The position numbers and the translations under genes are program-made. From assembly GCA_024195265.1 (NCBI GenBank), contig JAJLRJ010000008.1, forward strand, positions 24,975,932 through 25,039,931: a DNA stretch of 64,000 nucleotides, read 5' to 3'. Below, in pieces: positions 11,909 to 23,912 of this stretch (positions are counted from its first letter, which is position 1; each line of letters opens with the position of its first letter). The notes beneath the pieces are model-generated. The model made no database searches. It saw only the letters and a program-made list of their open reading frames with translations, and was not told the DNA's origin. Origin of the DNA: Dendrophyllia cribrosa (lineage: Eukaryota > Cnidaria > Anthozoa > Scleractinia > Dendrophylliidae).

Positions 11909-12880
11909 CTTAACTCATTTCCGGTCATGAAAAAACAGTGAAAATTGACCATATATTTTCTTTATTTAATTTTTCAGCAGGTATTTACAATGGAGTGTAA
12001 AGCTATACCTCTTTTGACAGGGAATTGAATAAGCTTTCAGGAAAAAAATATTTCACTATCTAGAAACCCATAATATTTCACCACAAAAATTTACAAGATA
12101 CATTTTCTCATAATTTATGGAAGCATTTTTAACAAAAACTGATTTCCTCTCAATTATTGTCCGGTTTGAGGGAAAAGTTAAAAGTACAATTTTTTCTTTT
12201 ATATCTTGGCCAAACAGACTGCCAATCTGCAAAAAAAAAGCGAAAAATACATAATTTACTACGAATTTATTTTCTGACCTGATTAGATATAAACTCATTT
12301 GCATAATTTTAGCGTCCCCTTGTGACTGAAATATTTCCTTTCGCTCAGACGCTAAAAAGCTTCTTTCCATCCAAATTTCTCTCTCTGGACTCGGAAATGT
12401 GATTTCTAAGATAGATCTCATGAATATAAGCAAGGTTTAGAACTTAGAAAGGCGATCTGAAAAGCATTTCATAGCATTTGAAAAACATATGGTCGTCTTC
12501 GCTGAGAGGGATAACATTAGTGGGGACACGCTAACATTTTAAATGATGGCTTACCTGGAGTTTTCGTTTTCTAATCAGCCAAATAACTTTCATTTCCACT
12601 GAAAAACACTTCTGCTGTCGAAATTCATGTCCAAAAGCATTTCTTGGCCGCTAAAACTGCCACAAATTAGCGCCGCGTTGGGACAAATTACGGCAAAATT
12701 GCCAAAATTGAAAAATTCAATGCGTGACAAGTATCCACGGCCGGGGGCTGAAACTAGCCATATAATTGGCTAAAACTGTCTACTTCATGTATGCCAAGTT
12801 TGGAGGCGACCGGAATTAATGCAATTTTGTGACGATTTTTATTCTCATCGGACCCCGTGCGTGACCGGAAATGAGTTAAG
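11909..12880. mobile_element. TTAA-flanked non-autonomous DNA element, 972 bp
   Basis: Ends CTTAACTCATTTCCGGTCA and TGACCGGAAATGAGTTAAG are a perfect 19-bp inverted pair. TTAA at both ends suggests TTAA-targeting (Kolobok- or piggyBac-type) integration, the element proper then being CTCATTTCC…GGAAATGAG. A 125-codon minus-strand open frame (12,056-12,433) lies inside, without a recognised domain. Confidence 0.65.
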
Positions 12881-13270
12881 ACCCACCAGGTTTCTTCCCC
12901 TTTGAGACCGGCAAGGTGTCATAATCTGTTTTCAATGTCACGGAGCATGTAATTAAATCGGAAACAAACCAGAAAACGCCAAGTGAATATTATCTGAACT
13001 AAAATGTACAAACGTGTAGTGAAATTAGATCAAATTTTAGAAACAGTGTAATCTGTGGAGTAATTTTGATAAACGAGATGGCGGACTCCGCTGTGTGACA
13101 AAAGGCATTGTTGGAGTGCTAACTTCTCTCTGTGAATCTAAATTCTGAGAGGGCTTTAGATCTATCAACCAGATTAACTTGATAGCCTCGTACACGCGAA
13201 GCGTGATATGAATTTCTAATATTTTCCTCAATTTTTTTTTAAGAATGAATGAATGCTTCGCCTTTACTAA
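12881..13270. other. Gene-free spacer
   Basis: No supported feature. Confidence 0.35.
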
Positions 13271-13273
13271 AAC

Positions 13274-13735
13274 TGATAAAACTTTTCCTGACGCCTGGAG
13301 CGTGGCATGCTGCCGGCAGAAATAGAAATGTGTGTTTTGAAATGCGCGCAAACGTCAAATAAAGTAAAAATCTCTCGCCTTTAAAGCTAGTATACAAGAT
13401 CGCTTCACATGGGAGCAACTGATGAGGTTCACGAAAGAACCGAAACTTGAGTCTTGAGTATTTTTAAGCTCATTTGGACGCATATAAAAATGTATGCCGG
13501 CAGTCAGAAATCACTGGAATTGTATTGCCTGGAATTATATTGCTGACATTGTATATTTATGTAACTGGCAACATTATTTATATGGTAACAAAGAAAGAAA
13601 GATTGTATATTTTAAGCTTGGTCGTGAGAAATAAGAAAGATGTAATGTCAACAGGAGGCGACTTTCGCGCTCGCGTAATCATCCGCTCGACTATCCATGA
13701 AATATATATTTTTTTTTGCGGTTTCACCGCTCGTT
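13274..13735 (+). repeat. Dispersed repeat, first copies (13.3 and 13.5 kb)
   Basis: 13,274-13,450 (GATAAAAC…TTTCCTGACGC…GGAGCGTGGC, CGCTTCACATGGGAG) recurs at 14,087-14,270. 13,475-13,735 (GGACGCATA…AAAATGTA, AAGCTTGGTCGTGA, CGCGCTCGCGT) recurs at 15,829-16,075. Open frames in this block are not conserved in the other copies, so I read it as non-coding repeat. Confidence 0.6.
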
Positions 13736-14086
13736 TTCTTAGCGCTACCCCCAGAACAATAATCCCGCAAGCTAAACAGGCTTATTTAAGTTTAATCATA
13801 CTCCTTTCGTTGTGGTCTTCAGTGGCTTACGAATCACGGACAAATTCCAGAAAATTCAGGCAAAATTTCTAGGGAAGGGAAGGCGGTGCCCGCGAGGTTC
13901 TCGCGCGCGCGTTTACAAAAATTATATCGCCTGCTGCGTCAACAATCGAGCCTTCTCTCCTTTGTTACAAAGACAGCTTTACTCCCCATGAGACGTTCAA
14001 GATTCATAAATAAAAACCTTTAACTCACAAATAATTGACACGTTCATTGACAAGATCAACCATGTACAAAAGTATTTCCTGATAAA

Positions 14087-14270
14087 ACCTTTCCTGACGC
14101 TTGGAGCGTGGCCGTTATTAAACTGTGTGCATAAACGTCTCAACCGGTTTGAGATGCGCGTGAAATACAAAAATTGAGTCAGTTAATTTTTGTGCCTTTA
14201 GAGCTAGTGGTGTCTTCCAGGCCGCTTCACATGGGAGAAACCACCAAAGAACCGAAACTCAAATATTTCA
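14087..14270 (+). repeat. Second copy of the CCTGACGC…GCTTCACATGGGAG repeat
   Basis: Matches 13,274-13,450 in order with numerous substitutions. Confidence 0.55.
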
Positions 14271-15490
14271 TGCTGGATGCAATACATGTACCGCCATAGT
14301 CTAACAACGGAAGTACTGCTTGATGTTCTTGCAGGACGGCCCTAAAAATATCGTTCCTTCAGGAACGATGAAATTCGGAAAAGTTTGCGTTATTTTCAGG
14401 AGAGAGGGTAGAGGGAGGGAAGCGTGACAGTATTCTAAGCCAATCACTGAGCGAGTTTGAGCTGGACAGCTCACTACTCAACTACATGACGGGGTTTTCA
14501 AAAAAAGCTGATTTCTTCGCCGCCGAAATCCTCCCGTGTCGACCCAAACGATGTTTTGGCGTTTGTATAATGGAAGACAGCAACAATGGATGAATGTCAA
14601 GCGATAAAAAATCTGAAATTGATCAGTTCTAGCGAAGAATCGAAGTAATTGACTTCGAGAGTTGAGCGGTGTTGAACAATTGGTCGAGTGTACATGTAAA
14701 CATACGGCCGGCATACTCTGTCATACTGTAAGGTAACTCAAAAGGCAATTATGATATTTAGACGGGATATTTACCTTTGAAATCTGCTTATTGCTTCGAA
14801 TAAATGTCTTGACTTACTTTTGGAAAGATATCTGGCGGATAAAGTGTTTTTTGATGCCACAGGAAACCAAAATCGAGACGCGACGCGAGATCTTTTTTAT
14901 CACGTATCATGTTACTTTTTTGTCCAAATTTATATGCTAATTAAATGCAACATATATTTTGGAAAGGTTATTTACTACCCTTTCATATGAGGCATAGCTT
15001 TTCACACACTTGTAAAATAATACCTTTCGAGAAAATTAATAAAGAATAATGTTGTCCATTTTGACACTTTTTTGCTCAGTCCTGCAAGAGTTGGCTCTGA
15101 GATAAACTTTGAGGAGTTAAAAACAATTGCAAGATATCATTATTCCGAGACTATAGATGTTGCAAAAAGACATGGATCTTAGACTCTTTTAGCCGTGATG
15201 AATGAGTGAATGTTCATTTCGGAAAGAAACTCTATTGAATCACCAGAGCTAGCAAAATAAATGACGGCTTAACTAAATATTTTAAATGGCTCTGGAAAGT
15301 GTAGTTCCCCTGTCAGTATTACAGCTAGAGATGTTTTCCTAAGATCAAAGAATAACATTAAGTACAACAAGCCGGTTAAAACTTTATTTCGATCTAAAAG
15401 GAGAAATTTCTCTGACACATACTAGGGGTAAAGCCGGGCTTAAATACTTTTTTGCGACGAGCAGGATTTTTGCAAGGTCTGTCACCTTTT
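14271..15490. other. Gene-free stretch
   Basis: No domain-bearing frame, repeat or RNA recognised. Confidence 0.35.
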
Positions 15491-15494
15491 ATAA

Positions 15495-15720
15495 CGATGG
15501 TTGCATGATTAGTACTCAGTTTATGTTACATTGAACTGTATGGGGGGTGCCACCTGCCATTTCAGATGGGCCAGATATTAAGTGCAAACTAGCTGCATGA
15601 TTAGTACTTTTATGTTACATCGAGCTGTATGAGGTGTTCCACCTACCAGTTCAGATGGGCCAAAATATTAAGTGCAAACTAGTGTGCATGATTAGTACTT
15701 TTATGTTACATCGAGCTGGC
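15495..15720 (+). repeat. Tandem repeat, unit ~93-97 bp, about 2.4 copies
   Basis: GCATGATTAGTACT…TTATGTTACAT…GAGATGGGCCA…TTAAGTGCAAACTAG-type units begin near 15,504, 15,594 and 15,687. Confidence 0.75.
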
Positions 15721-15828
15721 TGCGTGGTTTGTAGTACTGTAGTGTTCAAGTCAGTGTAGGTCTTCAGTTTTTCCAGGAGAAATGCTTGCTCTACAATCTT
15801 GAATGTCTTTGAATATTTCAAGGTCAGG

Positions 15829-16075
15829 TGGACGCATAAAAATGTAATTAAGTTGGCTGCCAGTCAGAATCACACAGAATGCAATGCAATTAACCGGGGA
15901 TTATGTTGCCGACACTGTGTATTTATGATACTTAGCAAAGAAAGAAAGGTTGTAAATTTTTAAAGCTTGGTCGTGAAGTAAGAAAGATGTAATGTGCACA
16001 GGAGGAGATATTCGCGCTCGCGTGATCACCCGCTCGACTATCTATGAAATAGTTTCTTTTCGCGGTTTTGCCGCT
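15829..16075 (+). repeat. Second copy of the 13.5-kb dispersed repeat
   Basis: Matches 13,475-13,735 (GGACGCATA, TGTATTTATG, AAGCTTGGTCGTGA, GCGCTCGCGTGATCA, CGCTCGACTATC) with indels. Confidence 0.6.
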
Positions 16076-16080
16076 TTTGC

Positions 16081-16787
16081 CTCAAATAGACTAAATGCCC
16101 GGCAGTGAGAAATTTTCATAGAATTTTCACTGAAAGGCTCTTTCAAACCTTTTGAGACTATTCGATGTTCGTTTAGCTTGAAATCACGTCAGCTTGCCAT
16201 GCAAATTTATTGGCTAATCGATTAATTTGGCTCAGCCAGATTCTCGCGGCGCCCGCACACGATGAGGAATTTGTCTCGTGAGGCAAAAAATATCAAACAC
16301 GACAGATATTTGCCGCACGACCTCGCGAGGCGAAAAACTCACCAAAAATCCAGCGCACACTTGCGGAAACAGCTGAGCTAACTGCCTCGCGAGGAATTTT
16401 GCTCAGCACTTTCCTCAAGTGTGCGGCAGGCTTTATATGCCCCAAACTTGGATATTTCGTCAACTGGAAAATCAAAAAAAATTTGGGAATCGCTTGACAT
16501 TTCTAAAGGAACTTTGAATACTCTTAAGAGGTTTGAGTGAGACGTTCAGTCGAAACTCTGTGAAAATTCTGACTGCGAGTCCCAGCAGAAATTTTCTAAG
16601 TGTCGAGAACATAGCGATCTTACGGTATCCCCAAACTTAGATATTTCGTCAACTGGAAAAGCAAACTAATTTTTGGAAGCGCTTGACATTTCTAAAGGAA
16701 CATCGAATACTCTCAAAAGGTTTGAAAGAGCCTTTTAGTGAAAATTTTGTGAAAATTTCTGACTGCCGGGCATTTAGTCTATTTGAG
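16081..16787. mobile_element. 707-bp TIR element with long inverted ends
   Basis: Starts CTCAAATAGACTAAATGCCC and ends with its exact complement. Complementarity continues inward for about 100 bp (AAAGGCTCTTTCAAACCTTTTGAGA and its inverse). The inner right half is itself duplicated: AACTT(G/A)GATATTTCGTCAACTGG at ~16,446 and ~16,636. No transposase. Confidence 0.8.
16252..16431. mobile_element. Small MITE nested in the 707-bp element
   Basis: CCGCACAC..GAGGAA at the left pairs with TTTCCTC..GTGTGCGG at the right. The inside is rich in CCTCGCGAGG palindromes and non-coding. Confidence 0.6.
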
Positions 16788-17589
16788 ACCGTGCCCGGCT
16801 GCCGGGCATTTAGCGTATAAAATACAGTGTCAGTGTATATAATTATTGGACTTTTAATATACGGGCACCAGCTTTTCATCTAAAAACACAGTAGTCTCAT
16901 AATTTGACTTGTGGTAAAATCTAAGATTCATACGCGTGAAAGGCAGTCACTTTATGGCAAAACGCTGGGTAGAAAAAGTAAATGGACTTACCTGACAGCC
17001 CCAATGTCATTGGCAGTGAATGATTCACGATCCTCGAAAGTCCAGGACGAATTCAACTGAAAATTTTATAGTTAACACGGCGGGAAGAACTGGCCATCGC
17101 GTTTTGATTGCACCAAAACGAAACAAGAAAGGTTCCCTTTTCGCCGACAACAACTAAAACCGTCCATTTCTGGTGCGGGAATGTTGCAATTTAGCCGCAG
17201 TTGCTTTAACTGAAGACGGTCGCTAAACAATCGGACAAATTCAGCTTCCCTTCTAGTCAATGCATCATTTGTTATCATATCTCCGGCGCGGTAACACCAC
17301 CTCTCAATTCTCTTTAAATTGTGCACCAAGTATTAGAACTTCAAATGATGAAATCCTGGAAAAGAACTGTTCAGCTAGCTGCCGAATATGTGCGACAGGA
17401 ACGAAATAGAAGTTGTTACGAAAACGAGACTATATATTCCTCGTGGTTTGGAAGCCGTTTGACGCAAATAAATTTATTCTGGCGCGAAATGAATAGTGTG
17501 CATAAATTTAATACGATGGAAATTGTTTTTGACAACAGGGGGAGTATTCTGCTGCGCATGCGCATTGCATCTTAGGCACTTGCCTCATT
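16788..17589. other. Gene-free stretch
   Basis: A stray GCCGGGCATTTAG motif at ~16,800 repeats the preceding element's end. Otherwise nothing supported. Confidence 0.35.
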
Positions 17590-17676
17590 CTCGTCCCCAG
17601 AGCCTTCGTTTCGTTTGGCCAGCGGAAAAAAAGAAGAGACGCAATTTAAAAAAAACCGTGGAGCTCTGGGGACGAG
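17590..17676. mobile_element. Short MITE with CTCGTCCCCAGAGC ends
   Basis: CTCGTCCCCAGAGC pairs perfectly with GCTCTGGGGACGAG, with about 60 bp between. Confidence 0.75.
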
Positions 17677-18444
17677 GTTCGTGTTCCAGTATCAATAACA
17701 ATGTTGTCCCCTAAACCACCACCAATCCTAACCACCCGTCATGGAACATCACTACACATCATCGCACGTTGCTAGACCTAATCAACTTCCCTAGAAATCA
17801 TCTAATGGAACTAGACATCATCCAACATCACTAGGCATCATACAGGATACTGGAACACGAACTTATTCCCAGAATGGCACTTGCCTTGGCGGAGAAAGGT
17901 TACCGAGTGTGTCAAAACATGCGCCAGTTGTGCACCGTAAAAGGATTTTATACACTCAACAATCCAAGAAATAGCTAAATGGGCTTTTGATGTGTAATTG
18001 TGGCTGGAATCAGCGAGTGAAAGAACACAGTTGAGTTCTAAATTGCTAAACAAATATGCAAAGCTGCTATCCATTTACGGGACTGACACCAGCACGTTGT
18101 GGCTTGCTTGGGTTTTTCGAGGTGGATATCTGATATATAACGAAGGCTACTGCTCCAAAACCCTGTCTTATGGTAAGTTTTAGTTCTCTAGTTTGTTCAT
18201 AACATATAAGAATGTAAATCGGTGGTTGTCTTTCAGAGAAATCCAGCTCGAAAATTTTACGATATTATGTGTGAAACCTTATTTTAGACTTAGTTGACAG
18301 TGAATTTCCCGTAATCGTAGAAAGAGTATCACTGATCGGACATTAGAACTAGTTTTATCGTCCTTTCCTTCTTTGTTTTTTGTGGGTTTTATTAGCCCCA
18401 AAATCGGTGAAAATATCCCGATGCTTTCTTGAAAGTATGACCAC
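17677..18444. other. Gene-free stretch
   Basis: 17,735-17,845 is a degenerate CATCA/CTAGA-rich repeat. No supported gene. Confidence 0.35.
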
Positions 18445-18700
18445 AAAAATATGCCGCCGATTACTTTGAAATAAAAAGAAATACTTAGAAATGAGTTCGA
18501 TACGCGTATTGAATTTTCATCAACGCTTGTCGAGTGTGAAATTCAATAAGAATTTTACCAGAGACTACGCCTAGGCGTAGTCTCTGGTAAAATTCTTATT
18601 GAATTTCACACTCGACAAGCGTTGATGAAAATTCAATACGCGTATCGAACTCATTTCTAAGTATTTCTTTTTATTTCAAAGAAATCGGCGGCATATTTTT
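18445..18700. repeat. 256-bp spacer-free near-perfect palindrome
   Basis: Symmetric about the dinucleotide 18,572/18,573 (centre GCC-TAGGC). Arms of 128 bp pair with a single mismatch by my reading (TTACTTTG on the left against the complement of CAAAGAAA on the right). There is no central spacer. Symmetry stops abruptly at both outer edges. No coding content. Confidence 0.9.
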
Positions 18701-18996
18701 ACCTGCTACATTAAGCCTAGAATTTCTTAGCTAATGAATATTTATTAATATGTTATTGCGAAAAATCTAGGAAGAGTATCACATAAATATTTCTATCATG
18801 CTGAGCCTCACTAATGCTATTATCATCCTGTCATATTGAATTAGCTGGCAAAATCGGACAAGACATTATAAAACTTGTTTGTATTTAGCTGGTTTTTTTT
18901 GTCACATTGTTACATGTGATGTATTAGAAATGTATGTATATAAGAAATTGTAAATGTTGAGGCTAACCGTAAAAAAGTAGGTTTTTATACAGGTTT
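18701..18996. other. AT-rich 3' flank of the minus-strand gene
   Basis: About 300 bp downstream of the TAA/TGA end of the minus-strand frame. No clear signal beyond AT-richness. Confidence 0.35.
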
Positions 18997-21900
18997 TTAC
19001 TGTACTACACTAATATTGGCCCCTGATATGCTGCTTCCCCAGTCACGCAAACACATATATTCAAGAAAGAGAACAAAGCTGTCTATTTGTTCATAGCTTG
19101 CTACGGCCAGCAATCCTCCTTGGTTACCATGAGAATGGCTTTCAAACAATGAAACTTTCTGTTCCCTGCTGCTAAAACACAACAGCATTGACTTATCTGG
19201 TGGTGCAATAATAATAGTACATTTATTGCCAGATGAGATTTTCATGAGTACCAGTTTGTCTTTGAGACAGGCTGGAGAGAAAACTGCACTATCTTCTATC
19301 ATTGTCAGTCCAAACTTATCATATCTTGTTGCTAGGGCCTCCTGGACATTTAAATTTGGCTGGTTTATTGGTAGATTCAGATTGTTGTAAAGAATGTTTC
19401 CTTCTCTGATTGAGTTAGCAAATGCTGCCACAGTTGATAAAATATTGTGAGGAGAAGGGACAGGAACTGTGCCAGACAGAAACTTCATAGCCCCAATGAC
19501 AGCGATGATAGTACAAGCATTACTGCCCATTGGAATTCCAAAGATCAGGGACTGACATAGTTGTTGTGGCAGAATCCATTCAATGACATGACCGTAGTGT
19601 ACATATGGATGTAGGATTGGTTGCTGTTGTGGCGGGAACATCTGTGATGGCTGAGTTGGCTGTGATAACTGTGATGGCTGGGTTAACTGGGATGGTAGAG
19701 ATGACTGTGATGGCTGTCTTGAACAGACTCCTCCGCTGCATCCTGGACACTTGACAGGTCCTTGTTTAGGGCGAGTGTGTCCTTTTCGTGGGTGTCCACA
19801 TTGAGAACACTTTGGAATACGTCTGTTGTTAGAGGCTTGCTGCTGCTGTGGTATTGGGTCAGAAGTACTTCTTGTTGCGGGAGGTGTGTCTGGTGGACAT
19901 GGAATAGAGGGTAGTGCAGATATTGATGCATTGGCTAGCTTAATATCATTTTCAATAGAATCAATGTCTCCAGGAGCTGTTGAGTCAAGGCTATCATTTG
20001 AATCAGATTCACCATATTCTGAATTGTCACTAGACTTTGCAGTTTCAGTTTCTTTGGGTTCATTGGGTTCAATATGGCATTTTTAGCAGTTTCAGCTAGT
20101 GATCTTGCTTTGTCTGCCAGAAATTCCTGACAGAGGACACAGTAGTGGGTATCACTTAGGCAGTCCTCATGGTAAGAATGAGAACAGCCCTCAAATGATA
20201 CCCAACTTTCTCTGTTTCTTGCTGTACAACTTGGCAGGTCACAACGTTGATCCGGTACTGGTTGGAGTAAACCACAATAGCCCAATGGCAGTGTCCTACA
20301 TTTGACTTGATCTTTTCCAAATACTTTGGGCAATACAGCACTCTTCTTTTTTCCCTCAAAAATAATTCTTCCCTCCCCAATGTTTCTTGATATATCCACA
20401 AATAATTTTGATAGTATGCCAGCACATTTTGCTTTAAGGATTCTGAGGTGATTGGTTGTGAAGTTATGATGTTTAGGTGGAGTGAAATGTTCCTTGAAGT
20501 GTTTTTGTGTGTGTTTAGCTTGAAATGTGGATTTTGCCTTTTTGCGTAGCTGTTCAGTGGTGTCATGGGTATTTGTTTTTGAGCGAATGATACTGTGGGC
20601 GTTCTCCACAGGATACTCGTCAGATATGATAAGATGTGAGCGGAATTGATAAAAGAGATTAAGATGATGGATGCCCCAATATGTACATGTAGCCAGCCAA
20701 ACCAATGGAGCCTTGTCGTAGTGGTGTCTCTCTAGACAAACAAACATTGTCCAAATACGAATTACAGCATTAAAGTATTCCAGGAAGTTGTTTAGTTTGA
20801 AAGTAACACTGTAGATAGTAAGGATCAAGGGCAGGTAGTTATCAAGTAGGTTTAAGAGTGTTCTGCATTGTAAGTCTTTGCAGGTGGAGAATTTGTCTTT
20901 GACAGTGTCCCGTATAAGTAGCCAGCCACCATAAACAATTTCATGCAAAAGACTGATCCTCCAAGGTTTGGATGTCTTGGCTAATTTGCTTTTTGGGGAG
21001 AGATCTTTATAGATAATTTCATAGAATGGACGGAACTCAGTAAACACTGTTTCTCGTGCATTTAAGGAAATATGTAGAGGGCCAATACATGGTATAATTG
21101 ATAAAATTGTAGGCTGATCAGATGTATCTTGTTCTTTTGCAGGTCCAGAGGTGTTACAAGGAGTGGTGTATGAGTGATCCAAATGTGAAGTGGGTTTGGT
21201 CAATGGTCCAGGAAATGGTTCAGTGAAAATGACTGATATTTTTGTAAGGTTTCATAAACAAGTTGACGGGAATAAAACTGTGCTGGCCAGTCACCAGGTT
21301 GCAGAAGAAGATATCGTTTCATGTAGTCAGATAGCTTTGTGCTTAAAATGATATCATATGCAGCTCCAAAGTCGTCTCTACTCTTAAGTTGCAGTTCTAC
21401 AAAATCCACTAGGTGTACATTATCCATCTGCCGCATGGTCTGGACAGACTCATGGTCACAGTAATTGTGTGTTGTTATACGGTGTATTTCAAACTCAGGA
21501 TTAAAAAATGTGTTGGTTATCCAAGCAAGCATTACGGAGGCATAAGTTTGTGTGAGTCAATACATAGATTGAAGGCCAGATACAGTATTTATACAGGATG
21601 ATATGTTCATGGCTTGTGGGTTCAGATAGGACGATGCTGGACAGGCTGGTATAGCTGGGACATTTTTGAAAACTTTAATTATGATAGTACACATGGTTTT
21701 GGGATGGGTGAGTGTAGTTGTTAGGGGTCGCCGTATTGTATGTATGGATGTATAGTCATCAACAACCAGCACAAGCTGCCACTCATGTTTGATTGCTTCA
21801 TTGACAACTTGATCAATTGACTGTGCAGACCCCTCGCTTAACTGTGTCACCAATTTATCAACCTTAGATATGCTCACTGTGTCCCCCAAAACATTTGCTG

Positions 21901-22990
21901 TCTCCATCCCTTTCCTTATTGATATTTGATTGCTTTAAAAAGAAGGCGTGGTCTGTCTGCAGCCAGTTGCAAACTTGACTGAGACCATAACAAAGCTTGT
22001 AGATAATAGACACTGCCCTCTTCCGATTGGCGATTTCTCTTTCTTTTGACTGTCTTTCAGTTGTCATGGCATCTGCGATTGTTTTGAAAATAGATTTTGC
22101 CCCGGCTCTGTGGCACAACAACTCGAATTCCTCTGGGTCGTACACTGGTGGCCTTCCCAATTTTGTAATTTCTTTATACATAAACAACTTTAAGTCTCCT
22201 AATTCCTTTGACAGATCACACCCTGAAACCGAAATTAAAACTGATGAATTGTTTTTTTTTTAAGAATTGAGAATGCTTCTGTCACTACATGCTTATTTCT
22301 AGTCATGCTGTATTGGCAATATAGTATTATCAAGCACTTGTTGTAAGAGAGCCCTATGTAGTATATACGTTACATATCAGTCTAGAGCTCTTGGTTTCCC
22401 ACCGCCTTCACACCTGGCACACGGCGTTATCTGATGTACGTCTGTGCAGCCAAACTTACGTTTTGAGAGCTGCATCATCTGATCCTCTAACTCTTCAAAC
22501 AGCCCAGGGGGGAATAACATCCGGCCGCATGGCCCACGGAGAATCTCACCAAAGCAGGTATCTTCCACCGTCCATGGCGCAAGAGACAATACATTATCTA
22601 TTGTTTGTGTGCCTGCTTCTTGCGAGAGGGTTGTTTTCTTCAGCTTAGCACGACATTTGTAACTATTGGAGGGTCTTCCAGACTTGCCAGAAGAACATTT
22701 TCCTATAAGCTGCGATTTAATAAATGTAGTTATTACTACTATTGTACCTAATGTGAATAAAACTTGAAAAATAAACACTAATTTACTTACTTTGGTAATG
22801 GTTTCGTCGGGTTTGGCTGACCTGGATAGGGCTGCCAGACAACACACCACAGATACGTGCGTTGTTGCAATTTGGACGCGACGAGAGCGGAATTTTGTCC
22901 AAGCCTGCTCCGTTTCATTCGATTAACAGAAATGACTTTTCCGCATATTACACATTTTATTTTCGTATTTCCACATTCTGAGTAACACCA
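18997..22990 (-). pseudogene. Degenerate transposon-like zinc-finger/RING protein gene
   Basis: Read right to left, consecutive open blocks form one long protein. They are an N-terminal C-V-I-C-G finger-like motif (~22,950), a basic KSGRPSNSYKC block (~22,670), CARCEGGC (~22,420), KLGRPPVYDPEEF (~22,150), a VVDDYTSIHTIRRP block (~21,760), a hydrophobic GPLHISLNARETVF…KPWRISLLHEIVYGGW core (~21,080-20,930), SDEYPVENAHSIIRS (~20,600), a RING-like Cys/His cluster ending HYCVLC (~20,140), a second CSQCGHPRKGH…CPGC cluster (~19,750) and a Gln/Pro/Ser tract with a conserved tail ending at 18,997. It is broken by frameshifts near 22,930, 21,915, 21,100-21,270 and 20,090, and by an in-frame TGA at 21,557-21,559. 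The pattern recalls multicopy cnidarian DUF6589-like, transposon-related proteins, but that is from memory. Function unknown. Confidence 0.6.
22236..22393 (-). other. Probable intron in the minus-strand gene
   Basis: A donor GGCG|GTGGGA (near 22,393) and acceptor TTTCAG|GGTGTG (near 22,226-22,236) would join CARCEGG to CDLSKELGD in frame, so this block probably was spliced. A second donor, ACCAAA|GTAAGT, lies near 22,790. Confidence 0.45.
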
Positions 22991-23316
22991 TAAAAGTGTT
23001 AGAAAGACAAACGAAATGATAGCGCGATACATGTTCGAATTCGAATTTTGCCGCAATTTTGCCCTGAGGCGAGCCAGCAATAATGAATTCACGGTCAGCG
23101 TTGACGCGCATGATCGCGCAGAATACTCCTCTGTTAGCGATGACATGATTACTGGGACATGATAACTTTCGGTAGCACGACATTTTCAATAAGATTAAAT
23201 CACCTTCGGTGACCACAAAGATTAAATCTCCCCATGAAGCCGTACTTACAGTAAAAACTTTATGCGTTCTTTCATGTTCTTTTTAATTTTTATTTTTATG
23301 CTTGAAATTGGGTGGT

Positions 23317-23436
<120 letters not shown>

Positions 23437-23499
23437 CGGCTAAAGCCTCCCAACCCCCCCCACCCCTCCACCGTCCCTGTGTACAAACATTCAAATAAA

Positions 23500-23626
23500 C
23501 GGGTGTTTCTTGGTGTTGCGGAAGCCATTGTTGGTTAGCTTTTGTGTTGTGGTGTGGGTATTGTTCAGTGTCTTTTGAATCTTTTGTTTTAACGTCATTT
23601 GGTGATCACACCATCCGCAACACCAA
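23500..23626. mobile_element. Short MITE-like inverted repeat
   Basis: GTTTCTTGGTGTTGCGG (~23,505) pairs with CCGCAACACCAAGAAAC (~23,609). Confidence 0.55.
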
Positions 23627-23663
23627 GAAACTACCAAATAAACTCATGATATGAAGAGAGAAC

Positions 23664-23730
23664 TAGCCTTCCACGCAGACCGTGGGGGAGGAGCGCGTGA
23701 CCAGCACAAAGGTCGTCTGCGTAGGAGGCT
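23664..23730. mobile_element. 67-bp MITE with 10-bp target duplication
   Basis: TAGCCTTCCACGCAGAC pairs with GTCTGCGTAGGAGGCT. The flanks 23,654-23,663 and 23,731-23,740 are the identical decamer AAGAGAGAAC. Confidence 0.75.
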
Positions 23731-23740
23731 AAGAGAGAAC

Positions 23741-23912
23741 TGACTTAGTACAGTCTAACAGAGGCACCCTACGAACCAAGTTCACCAAAAGCTTTAGAAA
23801 GTCAAGTTTTTGTTTCTTTTGATGATGTCGTGTAGGTAAAGCTAATTAGCTAACAAACATGGCGGGCTCCGTACTTATGTTCAGTGTCTACATACATGTA
23901 TTTGGCTTAGCA
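23741..23912. other. Gene-free spacer
   Basis: Nothing supported. Confidence 0.3.

Noticed and set aside
13474..13872. 132-codon hydrophobic frame resembling a membrane protein
   Set aside because: The same DNA recurs at 15,829-16,075 without an open frame, so it is a repeat.
19826..20086. Plus-strand frame opposite the RING region
   Set aside because: Antisense shadow of the Ser/Asp-rich coding part of the minus-strand gene.
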